Shown here: positions 14,131-29,654 of the stretch, piece by piece
How positions within the stretch are numbered: position 1 is the stretch's first letter
How the letters are laid out: each line of letters begins with the position of its first letter
NCBI RefSeq assembly: GCF_964199755.1
Contig: NC_133910.1
Location: 14,020,711 to 14,084,710 of the forward strand
DNA length: 64,000 nt
Reading direction: 5' to 3'
Source of the DNA: Larus michahellis
Taxonomy: Eukaryota; Chordata; Aves; Charadriiformes; Laridae
Translations under genes and position numbers: made by a program
Notes under the pieces: model-generated
What the model was told of the DNA's origin: nothing
What the model saw: only the letters and a program-made list of their open reading frames with translations
Database searches by the model: none

Positions 14131-16229
14131 AATTAAAATGGAGAAAGATCTGCTTCAGTACCATCAACTCACGCCACAAGGAAAGAGGGGTAGGGGGAAA
14201 GGAAAACCAGAGCCGGAGGTAGGGCTGCTCCTTGGTAGGTTTTAATATCTAATTTTTTACTCCTGCATTCAGAAGCCAGGGCTCAACTGTGAAATACCGC
14301 AAACTTGCACGAAAATGGCAACAATTACCAACGCTGCTATTTATTAGCAGGGGAGTGACCCCATAAGAATACATTAGCTCATCATCAGTATTTCAGCCCG
14401 CTCCTCTGCTGAGCTGCAGGCTCCTCTCTGCCGTAAGTAACACTTTGTTGTCCACGTATCACAGCACAAGAGAGATCCAAAACCAATCTGCTCCATCAAA
14501 ATCTTCCCCTCTCCCAGTTACTTCTTCCCTTAGATGAAAGGCGATTAGGCTGTTTAAAAAGCAACGCAAATCGCCAGGTCATATATACATTTGTACATTA
14601 AAAACAAATGTCTGCACCATCTCTCCCCAACGTTATTTACAACGCGTCTGAAAGCTATTATCTGAGCTATTACCTGGCACAGAGACTAGAATAAGATATT
14701 CTGAGCGTAATAGCAGCATATCACGTATTGAAATGATTTGTGCAGATTCACTCCATTCATATACTGTTGATGCTTAAAATATAACGAAAAATTTAAAACA
14801 GGAAACTTGCACATGTACTAGGAAGTAGGGAAAAAATAATAATTAAAAAAATTAGGAATTCTCCAATGCAAATATTTCCAACTGCAAACTGATTCTCATT
14901 ATATTTCATCTGAAAAAAAAAAAAACAAACCCAAATTAAAATATCAATCAAATGTTGTGATCCAGCTAAAAGCCTTAAGCTGCTTCTTTGGTTTAGCAAC
15001 ATTAATTATTGTGTCATTGTTTTCAACTCGTTGAGCTCCTCAAATTAACTCAGAAATGACTACAGCAAAAAAACCCTACAAAATCTCAACAGAAATCTGT
15101 CATCCGCAATACCTGAACTACATTTGAATCACGGTATTTTTACCTCTAAAACAGGTAACAATGAAAGGAGATCAAGGTAGTCAGCATTTCCATTATGAAA
15201 CGCTAGCCATAAAAACTACTACTGTAACATCTCCGCATTTTTTATTTACTAGAATTTTTCTATTTTTCAAGTGAAAGTCAGACTGAAGCTCTGAAGTGTG
15301 ATAAACTAATGTGGCACTGTCAGATCCTTGAGCACTAAAGGTGACCGACCCAGGCTGGGACACACTCACTGCGACGCTGGAAGTCCGATACATGTGCAGT
15401 GTTTAACACCAGTGTGCCCAGCTATCACCATTTACACACGGGAGCACACCAGTGGAACAGGAGCTGGTTATCACCTTAAAGCTCTGTTTATTTTCCACCA
15501 AGACAAGAGGGAACGCATGCCCAGCTAAGCAGCCTCACAAACTATTAAAAGAGCATTTTAATCCACACGGATCCCAGCGACTCTCCTTCATCTGCACAGA
15601 TCAGACCATACACATGGACGTTAAAATACTGTCAATAGTGGAAGGGATTACAGCTCGCGGCAACACCCTCCAGCCACTCCACTTGCTCCGACATGCCACT
15701 CCAGGTCTATTGGTAGTCCCGATGCTTTACCAGTTGAGATCTCCTAAGCAAATTGTTTGCAATGATACCTGCTAAATCATCTTTATTTCAGAAAAGTCAT
15801 TTAGGGGTATTCAGACTGATCCGTCATACACTGGATGTCAGCTGACAGGGAATCTTCTTTAAAAAAGAACCAATGGAGGGGGTGTGATTTGCTTACTGGT
15901 AACGAGTCTCAGTGGTTCATGTAACGCAGCCCAGCATGGATCACCCATCACCAGCATCCGAAGACCCTGGCATGGCTGGTACCAGATGAGATGAGCTATT
16001 AGTTATGGCCCAGCTCCTACAAGCCAGATGTCCTCACTGCAACCCGAAAGCCCAGTCAGCAGCCTCGCTGACAGCATCAGCAGCTGGGGAAGCGGGCAGG
16101 ACATCTAAAATGCCCTAAAAAGCCCACAGCCCTTCCACCAGGCAGCAGAGCCAAGCGCTCGCTGTCACTGCCTGCGGATCTTCTGAACTGAGGACTCTTC
16201 TGCCGGGGGTCTCACACCGGCACCTTTTA

Positions 16230-16530
16230 AAGTGCTACATTCATGTAAATAAGTAATGTTTTTTAAGAACAAATTAGTTGAGCATATTCTATGAAGTTAT
16301 TTCATTTGTTTTTGCTCCTGTTCATTTATTCCAATCTGCTGCACCTTCCCCTTGGAGAGGTTATTAAATGCTCTGCTAATGGCCGCCAGCACTCATTTAA
16401 TTCTTCTTAATGAACGTATGAGTGAGTAGCGGAAGCTATTATGTGGGGCTTAATAAAGGGCGGGAAGGAATTTCCTAAAATTTATTGCCACAGGCTGCTG
16501 CTTGAAGATAAAATAAATGGTAATTGCTTG
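16230..16530. promoter_or_regulatory. Candidate conserved non-coding block in ABL1 intron 1
   Basis: Unique AT-rich sequence with several TAAT/ATTA cores, TTATTAAATGC and CATTTAATTC, free of simple repeats. It looks like a conserved non-coding element. Alternative: ordinary intron sequence. Confidence 0.25.
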
Positions 16531-19500
16531 GAACAGGAAAGAGGAGGATGATAAAATGTCCCTAGACATGAGGTAAAAGAAAATAAAATACCAAGTGCTA
16601 TGAACCAAAATCTCAAAGCCCGAAGGATCACAAAAGCAAGATGGCCTCTTCCCAGCTTTTAGCAATCCTTCAGACTTTTCCTTTGAACAGGGATGCTGAA
16701 TGATGAACTCAATCTCAGCTGGAAGGATTCTTTTACGACACTAGAAAGACAACCATTCATACATAAAAAAAATAAACGGCATTAATTCAGACAGCATCTT
16801 ATGAAAGTATTATTTGCAGGAAAGGGACAATGTGGAAAAAATGGAAGGACAATGTTTCTGGACTATTGAGTCCAGCAATACAGTCTTTCCTAAAGTACAG
16901 GGTTTATGGTATGAAGGAGACGCATAACATTTTGCTACAATTATGTTTCTTCTTTCCCATCGCTGTTTTGGTCAGGGCTGATGGAAGAAGGGAAATTGCT
17001 GAGAGGTGGACCCGTGCGTTGTTTCTTCAATTTCTGCTACTGTTTGTTAAAATAAATAAAAATCAGCGAGCTGAACGAGAAAGAAAGTGTCTGAATGGGA
17101 AGTGGCGAGTGCCTGTCCTGCAGCAAAGTGCTGCAATCATAGCGGCAGCCTCCCAGCAGGCTCTAGGTCAGAGCTCAGCAACTGGCGAAAACAAAGTGGA
17201 AATCAAAATCCCATCCCATGTAATCACAGTCTAAGAGAAAAATATGGGTTTTCAAAACAAAGCTTTTTATTATAACACAGAACAGTCTCCTGTCCACATA
17301 ATCTTTCAGGCTTCACTCAGACAGTATGATCCACTCATACAGATGAGTTTGGGTAAAAACTTTGATCAGTCTCATCAAGAAAGCTGAAAAACAAGTTTCT
17401 CAAGAACGGGTCTGATTTTTTGTTTCCACTAAGCAGTTGGAGGTGATATTTGGCACATTAGAGACTGCCAAAGCATCGACTAAAATCAGACTATTCATGA
17501 GTTACATGAACTTGTACGTTTAATTACAGAAGCAGCATTCTGAGATGGCAACACTCTTGTGATTAGAGCAATAGCTCAGGAGGTCCAGGCTGTGGTGGCA
17601 GAGGGGAGCAGGGACATCTACACGTCACCTTATCCGAGTGCCACCAGCGTTTCAAGTACAGCTGCCCCACAAAAGACACAACCAGTCTCTAGGCACCATC
17701 TTCCCAAAATGCAGCAGGAAGGAACAACTACGCAGAACTATAGAAAGAAGATGTCAAAATAGCAAATTGAGTGGGCATCTATTTCCCTTTACCTAAAGGG
17801 GCAGAAAGAAAGAAATACTATTTTCAATAGCAAGCTAATATATCTGAGAGCTTAAAAGTTGACCCAAGAAGAAAAACAAGATTAGGTTTGCTTTTTTTTT
17901 GCTGCTTAGGGCAGACAAAGCCCCTCTCAGAAAACCACCATTTTTCATGCCAGCTTTCACCATCTTAAAACCAGACAAAAACAGGATAAAATCCAATTTT
18001 TCTTTTTTAAATCCTTGGCAGGTCACCTGCAAGCGCAGGCCAACAGCTTTTCTAGCAGGCAGTAAGAAATTATGATTTTCTTTTCTAAACAAGGATTTCA
18101 GTTCCTTCAGCTCAACAGCAGGATTTTCATAGTCTGACAGAATACAAAGCAATCAGCCAACCTGCAAGGGCATCCAATTTGAAGATGGACAGTTGCTTCT
18201 CTGAGAGAAAAAGCAACAATTTGGTAGAGATAAAAAACAAAACCAAAAAAATCAAAACAAAACCAAATAAAAATCAGCTTTAGCACACTGAAGACAAAAG
18301 GTGAGCAGCTACAAGATGCGCGTGAAATGTCAGGGGATATACTACACAGATTCGCAAAGGACAGGTGACTACTGGATAGGCATCTACTGGCGAGTGCTAC
18401 ACAACAACAGTTTAATCTTCCCCCAGCCCAATGAAAAAATCAAAGCAAAATGAATGTGCATAGCACTGTGTATCGGCACTATTACCTTTAATTTAAACCA
18501 GCAAACACAAGTTATCCCATCCCTTAGCACCTTCAGGCATTTCAACCCTCCTCTTAACCCTCTAACACTCCTATGAAAAACTCCTGTTACCTATTTACAT
18601 GGGCTTACAGAGCAAGAAGTTGCAGTTTTATGATGATAAAGAACATAAAGACAATAGATCTGTTTTTTGACTTACGAACAAACCAAGCAGGTACTTGTTA
18701 ACTACCGGTGATGTGCACTGCTGTTGCCTGCTACAAGGCAGAATCCAGCATTTCATTTGGCTCGGTGCTGGCGCATCCCTGGAATCACTACCTACACAAA
18801 CCTCAATTACCCAGCATGAAAATATACATTTTGCTTATCCAAGGACAATCCTCGCACCAAGGAGAAACAATTGAGGAAAAAAAAAAAATCTCAATTATTC
18901 TTTCAAACATAACACTAGCTGATGCCAGGCAGAAAGAAAAACCTGCCTATTTTTTTTTATTTGGTTTGGTAGCAAGAGTTTTAATTTCTACTGTATGCAA
19001 GAGCCAAATGTGGGAGGAAAAGCGTAGGTGGGATAAGGGAAAGTAGCAACGAAGGTCCTTGTCGCGGTTTATCTGTGGTACGCTACGTTTCAAAATAACA
19101 GGAGCTCTGTCATCCAGGCTGGCTCATACCCGCCCCCGCAGCAGGAAGCGGCAGAAGAGCCCTGGAGAAGCCGTGCACATTTCCGTCGTCCTCCTCCCCA
19201 CATCTGCCTTATCTGCTTTTACTTGTGCCTCTCATAAAATACCCCCAGGCCAGCCCCCATCGAGGTCAGCTCCTCCAGCCAGACCCTTCATCAAATGTTC
19301 CACGTATGATCCCAAGCTAAAAGCAATTCTCTCACCACAGCAGCAAACCCGGGATGCTCAGACTGACGCATTGGCCTCCGCCATCGAGAGTCAGGACGGG
19401 TGATTTGTACTGAAGAGGAGTTGGAGGTGGTGTATGGTGCAAGGGGATGAACATAAGTAGATGCCAGCACCAGTGTCCCTGGCTCTGGCCGGGTGTCGTT

Positions 19501-21829
19501 TAGGCAGCACCTGCATTCACACAACTGCACAAAACAGCAGGGCCCCAGTGACAGTGTCAGGGTCTAGGGGCACCGACAGAACTTACTAGCAACAGCTCAC
19601 CCACGGACCTCCTAACCCCCACCCTTTTCTTGATAGCATTTATGGTTTCTTTTTAAATGGGTTTTTTGATGGGGAGGGAGGAACAAGGGAAAGAGCCCAA
19701 CCTATTCTCTTCCAATTTGTCTAAGGAAATCCATTTGTTCAGATTGGTATTTGGCATCATTGTGGTAATAATTTGTAATTGTACTGCATATTTGTATCTG
19801 TTTTAAATAAATCAGAATTTCTTTACAAGCCAGGAATGCACCCTACTATTACCTTTTCAATGCATCTCTCCTTAAGTAAGACCTTCCTCTCCAGAGGAGG
19901 CTGCCAAGCTCTCACGGATGCATCCCTTACACAGGCTGCACAAATGGGTACCTCCACGGCGGCTGGTACGGATACGACCACAGTACACACCAAAGCAAGG
20001 ATAAAGAGAACTCGGATCCGAGCGTGATTGTGTAAGACTGTAGGAAAGAGGTCTCCAAGGTAGAAGAAAGCACCTCTACTTGCATGGGGTTAGTTTTACG
20101 TCTAAAAATTTTAGAACTAGTACATTTTTAAAATTCAGCTGCTAGCAATTCCAATTTGAGAATCATAAAAAGTAGTATATTAATAATTGAAACATAAAAT
20201 GCCTGTCTGATTCGCTCCAGTCCTCAGTCCCTCTCCCCAAAGGGCTTGATTTGCCTTAGGGGAGCATTTCACAAGCAGCACATCAACTTTCTGAAATACA
20301 CCTTCAGCAGATGAAAGCCTCATAGCCACAGAAGAGCTGCCGACCTTCTAATTCTGGAATTTAAAAACGGTGACATCCACGGAGCTATTTAAACTAATTT
20401 AAAGGTAGAACGACCAAAGTATTTCAGCCCAACCAAGCCCTTCAGATACCACACAGTATAGTTACCTCAGATGCGGCTCACCCGCAGTCTCCCCATTTCA
20501 GCCACAACATCCACCCTTTATCAGCCGGCAGACAGCATCCCGCCATTACTGCCGTGATTCACCGAGACCGGAGTGATGAGGCACCCTCAACACCGGGTGA
20601 TTCAAGCCTATCTGGTGGCCATGAAACGTGTCTCATACCAGGGGCTCCAGATCATCAGGTTCTGAAGTGCAGCTGAAGCCCACCACTTCCTAATTTGGAA
20701 GCCTTGCAGATGAAGGAGATGTCTGAGCTGGAAAGCATCTGCTCCACTTAGTGTCTGCGTCTTTCACCTTGATGTTTTTAATGCCTCTATAGTTATGCAG
20801 GACTCAATGATGCAAACACAGCCAATGCACTGTAACATTTGCTTTTCTGGGAAGAAGTAACCCAAGACATCAAATTAGAACAAAAACACCTCACCAGATT
20901 TGTGCTCCTTATTCCAGTAAGTGGAATACAAATATTTTACGTTAACATTTCGTGGTTCTTTGAATCCTTACCCGGTACCAAATGCAGCATTGCTCACTCT
21001 TTTCATTTAATGTTCTTCAAATCCTGTGTTTTAAAACCACAATTACAAAGCCACACTACTGCTCAGTGAAGTTTGCAATTGCTCTCGGGAGAGGTCTCCT
21101 GGTCGACATTGTGGCAGGTCTGCAACCAAGTGTTATGCAGCACCTTCGCTTTGCAGAGGCAAAACTGCAGTGACGAAAATGATTACACTAGCATTTTAAA
21201 TTAGTATTTGCCTCCCAAAATCCAACCTTTATTATTCCAATTCATCCTTTTGCTTGGCTCAAAATATCACCTACTTGTTTAAGAGATGTTAGTAGCACCG
21301 TGTGTTTTGCTAACCAGTAACAGCCTTTAGGATTTGCAGCAGACCCATCGCTGCAGCAGGTCCAGAACCAGCTCCTAGAATCCGTCTGCAAGTTGTACTT
21401 ATGCAATACAAACCACACAACCATCTGGTGGTGGACCTGTCGCCGTACAAAGCCTCACTGCACACCCACCCTCTAGCAAGAGCAAGGTAAAAAGCACCAG
21501 TAATTCTTGCAGTGAGGTCTAATTAGACGGAAGTCTCCCCAACAGATTTTTTTTTCCTAATGCCATGGAACGTGAAGGGTTGAGCAACACTTACACTGTC
21601 TTATGTGATCACCTTGTAACAATAATTACTACTTAATACCTGAAACATGATAGTACCTTGACATCCAAACCCTGTGTGGGAGGCACTATTTAGACATAAC
21701 ATAGAATCCACAGAACCCAGAGAAATCGCAGGTTCTATATGAACATCAACAGTATCAAATGATAGGAACAGCTTCATCTACCCTATGGTTAATTTCCAGT
21801 AAAGGACATCTATTTTGTATTAAAGAGCT

Positions 21830-22380
21830 TCACATTTGTGAAAAAAATAAAAATGTATATAGTAAATACATTTTATTGAAATCCATCAATAGCCTTAAAA
21901 TAAGTAAAGGTTGATTGCAGAGAATTTTAAATGCATCTGCTTATCCATCAAGCTAAATATATTTAAGAAGAAATAACAGCTTGGAATGAATTCAAAATTT
22001 TTTACTTGAGCTTTCCTAGGTTATTTGCAAACATTAGGTGTAGCCAGACAACAATAGCTCTAATAGCTGTTCCAGTAATTTTGGCTAAACTAGAATATAC
22101 CTTTTAAACGAACATTATGTGTTGTCAGATTTACAGAGGATATGAAGAGAGCGTAGAGCTAATAAAAATAATAAAAACCCATTCAAGCATACATATTTAT
22201 GGCTTAAACTATTTTGCTAGATACACTAAATCATCTTCATTATTATAAAGTTCTCCCACCCAAAAGAGATCTGAGTAAAACGGAGTATTATTAGATTACA
22301 GCTTTGCTTTTGTTAGCATTGTTATGACTTCATAAAAGTTTAACTCCACAATTAGCTTTGTGATAGCAATTCTGACATTC
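21830..22380. promoter_or_regulatory. Candidate conserved AT-rich block in ABL1 intron 1
   Basis: About 550 bp of non-repetitive AT-rich sequence with many ATTA/TAAT cores and no coding potential. It could be a conserved enhancer-type element or simply an AT-rich intron segment. Confidence 0.2.
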
Positions 22381-25300
22381 AGACAACACCAACTGTGTAA
22401 ATAGCTGTAACAGGCTGAATATTGTTTTCAGTTATTCCCTGAGCATCCTCACCAGGAAAAGCTCACACATTTAGAAATGCTGGACACAACACTACAACAG
22501 GATTTGCAGAATCAATTTCTATACTGAGAGGACCACACAATTTAATAAAAGAAAAAAATATATATATAGTTTTAAGAAGTCAGTGTGGCATAAAAGAGGT
22601 GGAGGAACGAGATCAAATGCAGAAGACAGCAATAAATGAAAAGGAATACAGCACTGAAAACTATTTCTGTTGTTTTTAAAAACAAAAAAAGAAGAACGGG
22701 CTGAAATGGAGCTTGAGGAGGTGAGGGACCAAGATTTTCCCATCAACGGCAAAAGCAAACATCACCTACCAACCTCTTCTTCATCAGCAAGCTAGCTCAG
22801 AAAGATTATAGGCTCTACAAGTAACTGAAGAGACTTGACAGCCACTATTCCTGAAATTCATGGCTGTCACTTCTGACCCTAGTTCTTGCCATTAGCTTTT
22901 GCTCATTTCCAAGACACTTCTTACTGCAGGGGGTTTGTTTTAACCAGAGCAAGTTATTAAAAAGATTCAAAGAAGACACCTGGTGGTCAGTGCATCAAAT
23001 GACAGTTTAATTTTCTCAAGATTCATTACAAAGGTATCACAAAAATCCAAGTGAAAATAGTTGAGCTTACTGCATAACAGCCCTGTCGATAACCCACTGT
23101 GGTCATGTCAGAAAACGAGAAAACAGAACTCAGAAGCAGCCCTTCACCAGTTACATTAAATGAGACAGCACCTAAAAAGTAGCCTTTGAAATTGAGCAAC
23201 TTGAACACAAATGAAATAGCAAACATTTCCTGAAAGACCAAACAATTTCCTATTTAGAGTTTCCATGTCCTTATCCCACTACCATTCACCCATTCAGCCT
23301 CTGGAAAAACAACATCGTTTATTCTGGGAACACACACCCACACACAAAAAAAAAAAAAGGCCACGAAAAAGCCATCAGTTCCCCCAGGTGTGGATTGGCA
23401 GCTGATCACTGTAAAAACCTGACAGAGTTGATGTATGCGTGTCAGTAAATTCTGGACGCGTAGAGTAAGTGAAATTTCCTCCTATACAGCATCAGTGATG
23501 GGAAACACGGGGAACATGCCCAGGTCACTCCTTACCTCCAACAGTGATGGATATCAGACAGGGAACAAACAGCAGGTCAGTAAAGGGTGGAATCCTGTAT
23601 TTCAGCAAGCTTTGCCATCCCAAAACCCAGGCATTTAACAGGGAGCAGAATATGTAATTCAGTATTGACTTCATCACACACTATTCCCAGCTTCAAGTCC
23701 ACCATTTCCTCTTTGAGGCAAATGTGGAGTGCAAACCCCAGCAGATTAAGGTTCAGCATATTACTAGTTTATATGCTTTAAGGAGAGACTGGACCAAACA
23801 GGATTTGCTACTGATCAGATGGCACTTCAAAGGATGAGTCCACAGAGACAGACTAGACACAACTCAGGCCCTGCAAAGGCATATGAGGAGTACTGAGCTG
23901 ATATGGAAGGAATAAGGAAAGAACTAAAGTCAGTCTAAAAGATAAATGCACCAAAATGCCTTAGAAAAGCGGCACTAACGGATAAGAAGCTTCTCAAGGC
24001 AGGCAACATCTAGCAATATTGATTCTTTAATACACACAATGAAACCAAAGTCTTAATAATTAATAATCTGTTGTGAAATTCTATTCATTAGGTAAAAACA
24101 GAGCACAGAGATGACACAACATAAATCAGGCAGCCTCCTCACTCATGAAAGAATGATGATCTCGCTTGTGTCCCTGTGAATTAGCAGCAATCACTGCGGA
24201 AAACCAAGCTCATGCTTTTCACAACCTAACCACTAACAGTAAGGAAGAAATGCTGGGAAAGAACAAAAAAAAAAAACCAAATCTAACTTCAGGGCTAACT
24301 TAAGAAAGTACTTTAGGCAAAAACTAAAGCAATCTGGTACTCAGAACATGCTTGACCCATCCTTACAACCAGATGTGTGGAAAGAGGCTCCTCCCAGAGC
24401 ATAACACACCACTTTAGCAGGTTCCTATCAAATTTTGCCATCAGGGCGGTGCAACTTCCAGCCATGTCATGAAAAGTTATGCTTAATATCTAAGTGCAGA
24501 ATTGGCATTAAACTTGCAAGTTTAAAGAAAGAACAAAGTTAAGAACTAAGGAAAGCTCTAACTAGGAACTAATTTAGTTAGGAACTAAGGAAAGACATCG
24601 CCTTAGGCAGCTTTACTTACTAAAATTGTCTGGATGTTCATTCCCCTTTTTGTCCAAGATTCCTTTTTAAACTGATAAAATGGATATTCTGGTAAGCAGA
24701 TTAATAACCTCTAGATGTTGTTTAGATTGATCTTCAGTCAGCATAGAGCAGGATACGAGCTGACTGATAAGACAGTCAACAAAAGCAAAGCAACAGGAGT
24801 CCCTCCTGCTTCTGCTGAACTGCTCTGCACGTTCCTACGGTAATGGACTTCTGCCATTCACAACAGACCTTCTACAAGGAGACTCACGACTTCTCACAAG
24901 AGTGGCACAGGACATCTGAAATGACAAAAAACTGCTGGGAGAAGACACTACTGCTCTTTATACGGCTATCAACAGACACTGCAGATAGAAGGCAGACCCG
25001 TTCCTCTGGACAAAATTAAAAGAAAGGAAAGCAAAGTCCATCTGCAATAATAACTGCAGAAGGACAGTAGTACTTTAAACACTTCCTTCAGTCTGCATGA
25101 ACACACATCAATCAGAGCATTTTATATAGCTGTAAGAGATGACACCTATCACATACTGAACATCAATTCTCACACAGCACCACGGCAATACACGTTTCAA
25201 ACCTTACGGTATGGATCGAGTACACCGATGGAGCTGCAGTAATGTCCTGGGAAATCTGGGGATGCTAAAATACTCCAAACAGTGACCGAGGCCTAAGGCA

Positions 25301-28300
25301 GCACTATGAACCTTTACCGAGCACAGCACGGGTATCAGCTGGATGTTAAGAGTTGGACTAACTATGGCAGCCACGCATTCAGACAGCCTGGTATCAGTTA
25401 CCAGCGTTCCTGACCCGACACCTTGCCAAGACACTGATTACTGTCGCATCCACACAAGTAACACAGCACAACCACCCAGGACTGACAATACTCACCCATT
25501 TATTTCTGGTCTGTTTTATCAGAGTTCCTATAAGTGCAGCTGGAAACACAACCCTATTTTCCCGAGACACAACACAACAGCATCCCGCCCCTAAAACGAT
25601 AAGCAACAGGACAAGGCTTTCCAAGGCCATTTTCATCTTTCTCACCCCCGTGATTTGCCACGTGCCACAGAGCCCATCACAGAGAGCACCAGGGATGGAA
25701 CTACGGATTCCCAACTCTCAGCAATGGGACTGTGTCAATAACTCACTTTCAAGCTTAAGATTTAAACTCTTCAATTTAAAATACTGCAAGATTGTAGGTA
25801 AATGCTGAAGTGTGCTGAATGAGGTGATCGCTTACAAGCCATGATTTCTATTCTAATACCCTGCAGCTTTCTTTTGCCTCCCTGTCCTGATCTTCTCACA
25901 TAGTCTTCCTATTAAAATTTGTAAATAAGAATGCAGAACCAGCACAATCCATTAATTAAAGTCTGGCATACAAGCAACCACTACCTATTTGTCATGAAGG
26001 AGATGAACTGCTTAAACATGGCAAGTTATCAAAGATTAGTCAGTGCACAAAACAGAACTGCTTTTGCCCAGGAAAAGGATTAGCATCTCACCATCATCAT
26101 CATCTTCCACCTCAGTGCGTGGAAAAGCAGTTTAGCAAGCCTTAACGTCTCTTTCCTAACATATTCCAACCCTAGATCAAGTTTTGTGGAGGAGCTTCTT
26201 CTTAGCAAAACCCACTGGAATTTGATAATTGGAGCAGGAAAAAATATAGCAAGAGCTTTGTATGATGAAAAGGGATATAGTCAGAGGCAGTAAACAAATC
26301 TGCGTTTGGTGTGTGGCAGATATCGGCATTAACCAGACTAATACCGAAGCACATCGAAGCTGGATACACAAGCAATGATCTCAAAAGCTGGGGATAAGTC
26401 CCTCCTAATAGAGATGGAAATTAAAGTTTGGGAGCTGCCAAATTTCCAACCTAACGACGAAGAAAGTTGTGTCAGTTTAGACCGCAGACCTGAGCTACTG
26501 AAGGCAGGCTCTAAATAATGGACTCCTAATGAGGCCGACGCTAACGATACAATTTCAGGTGAATGGTCTAAAGCAGAATCAGGAGTAGCAAAGCAGTTTC
26601 TTTCAAGTCTCAGGTTTTGCAGTTGATGAAGCAGACATGGAGTATAAAAATGCCCTGAGGAACAATGGAAAGAGATAAATGCAGGGTTTGTAACTACATG
26701 GGTTTAAAGAAACGGAGTTCTAGTATGGAAGGAATCTCATTTAAATCATTTCTATGTACGGGCAATTGACTATCTAATAAATGTATATTACATATAAAGA
26801 AGACATATTGAGCTCACCTGTAGGATAAAGGATAATGAGTACAAAACCGTATATTATTGCTTGATCACCACCTGCTATGGACCACCCAGCTGATAAAAGT
26901 ATATTCCAAACCCGTACAGTTATTAATAACATCTTACTCGCAACAAAAAAAATAAATAAAACTTCTTGGAATTATGCATTTTCCTACATGGTATGAAAAT
27001 GATAGGCATTTTATAAATTAATAAACACCAATATAAATATAACAGTATATACTGTAGCATATACTCATATATGCTGGTCAATCACTAAGTCCTGAGGAAG
27101 GAACCAGTTATAAAATAATTTGCTCATTTTCACAATCCAAAGAGTTGAAACATGAAATTTAACAGTGTAAAAAAACATAGATTATTAAACCTAAAGACTC
27201 TTAAAAATCATTTTTTTAATCAATAGTATAGGAAAAGATACTTTTAATTGGTTGTTTTGGTTTTTTTTTTTTCCTAACAGCGAATTTCACAGGGCACATC
27301 TCCAGCTGGCAGCTGTGGCAAGCTTATGCTATGGATCTGTTTCATACAATTACTTCCTAATTAAAGCACTAAAACTTTCAACACCCTTGTAAGAAAAAAA
27401 AGTTCAGATCCAATATGAAAGAGACTGTAGCAGGCTGACTTCAGCTACATTCAGCACTCAAGGTATAAGAAAAATTGGTCTAGTTCCTGGAGTTCGTCTC
27501 TCTTTACAGTAAGGTAAACAGCTTGGTTAAGCTTTCCCATCACTTATCTGCTGGAAGAGAAACTATCAGAAAGACCATGTTTTATCACTACGAGAGACTA
27601 AGAAAAGAACATTCTTGTGTGAGTGCTTTATCAACTGTATTCTAAAGATACTTAAAATAAAACTCAAAGCTGAACAACTGTCACTCCCTGGTAGTGTAAA
27701 GGTGTAACACAAATTAAAAAAATAAAGTTCCTTCTCTTTCTACCAAATTTACAGTCAGCTGTAGTTGTATTACTTAGCAGAATGTCTCAAACACAAAACA
27801 ATTAAAAAGTTTAAAGACCAGCTTGATATCTATTGGTAATCCATTAGATGTAACGAGAAGCAGCATATAAGAAAGTCTCATATTCAAAACGTCTTCAGAA
27901 GGTTTCTTCTTCCTCCCAAATCAATTATTTCTCTGACTTTCACAGCAAAACCAGCACCAATGACAGCAAATATGTACATCAAACTGTAGCATCATTTGAA
28001 AGACCTGTATTTCAAGATATTATTTACCATAATTTTGCATTGTTGAATCAAAAAAATCACACTCAAGTTCCCACTAACATGCCGATGGAAAGATGGTCCC
28101 CATTCCCAGTCACCATCACAATTTACACAAAACTCAACCCTCTGGGCTCACACAAGTAGAGACACCACTCAGGATTTCACCTCCCAGCAGCATCACAACC
28201 GTCAATTGCACAATAAATGAAATTCAAAGCTGTGAACCAAATCCACCACCTCGCTAGAGTTACTCTAGCATCTCTTCTTCACCTCAGCATTACAGGTCAA

Positions 28301-29631
28301 AGGATTAGAATTACTTTTTTTTAAGCCTTCAGGTGCTGCTTTTGCTCAGAGATACTGTTCTACCAAGATACTTCAGGGAATCTGCTCATCATTCAGCACT
28401 GCAACACCTACCCGAGACAGCTAGAGAAGGTGTGGTGTTTGCCAATCACTCCCATTAGCTACTGCCAACTCCGGGATCAGAGTTGAGCCCTGTGGGAATA
28501 CGCCTTCCCTTTCTGAAGTTTGAGTTTTCCTGAGATTAATGTTCTGGAAAGGCACAAGACACACTAGCATACAAAATTTTAAACACATTGACAAAGTCTT
28601 TTATGTTAACTGTCTACTGACCATGGCTTTTCTCTGTTGGATATTGCCAAAAAGCGGTGACTATAGACTCATTTCTCAGCCTAGAAAAGCACAGGGGAAG
28701 AGGCCAACGTTGCCTTTATACTTTCTCTCAATTTCAAGCTTGCAATCAATATAAGAGATGGAGTAATCTGCGTCAAGATGAAATCTGTAAAATCCCGCCA
28801 AGGGCTACTCTGCTGCCCAGGGTAACCACGCCAGCACCAACTCCAGCTTGTAAAACACCCTTAGTGTGGAAATCGGCAATACAAAGAAAGAAGCCCAAAA
28901 CTTGCCCATAGATTATTTTTTCCCCGCTTAATGCACTGCTCAATTGTCAACTCATGACAAAATTTAGAGCCTTTCTGCATTATTCTCACAGAACATTTGA
29001 CCACCAGCAGAGCTGATTTCTGGCCAGTTGCCTCCTTGCTTTTCAGAAGGCTCTGGATGCATTGCTTTGAGCGCTACAGAAAGTGTGACAGCTGAGAAAT
29101 GGAATTACTTCCCTGAAAGTTATTTTGCTTTACACTGTTAGTATGTGATAATACTCACTAACATTTTCGGCTAAGATTCAATACCACTGAAGCAATTAAG
29201 ATCTACAGTGCTCTGAAAATCACAAACTATCTGCTGAATGAGCCTCAGGAGAACTTAGCAGGCAGTGGTCTCACTGACACAGGGTCATGAAACAGCTTTA
29301 CAAAAACGCAACCGCAACAGCAGAGTCATGCTACTGCCAACTCCACTTTTTGTTGTTGTTGTTGTATTATGGGTTTTAATATACAAGAACTTAAAACAAG
29401 TACCTTTAAGAGTTTGACTATCTCTAGGCGTTTGCTTTAAGCAGCCCACCCTGGAATTTCTCCTTGAGCATTTTAGTTATGAAAAGCAAGAAACATGATT
29501 TTCCTGGGACAAACTGGTTCCCCCAGTATGACAGAGAAACCAGATACAGTGTTTGGCATTTAGAAGAAACTGTGTAATGAAAGTGCTGAAAGACAAACAC
29601 GCAAAAATTCAAGCCCTAAAAAAAAAATGCC

Positions 29632-29654
29632 TTTTTTTTTTTTTTTTTTTTTTT
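29632..29654. repeat. Poly-T tract of 23
   Basis: Uninterrupted T run shortly after a run of ten A. Low-complexity sequence in ABL1 intron 1. I saw no retroposon body or target-site duplication attached to it. Confidence 0.9.
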
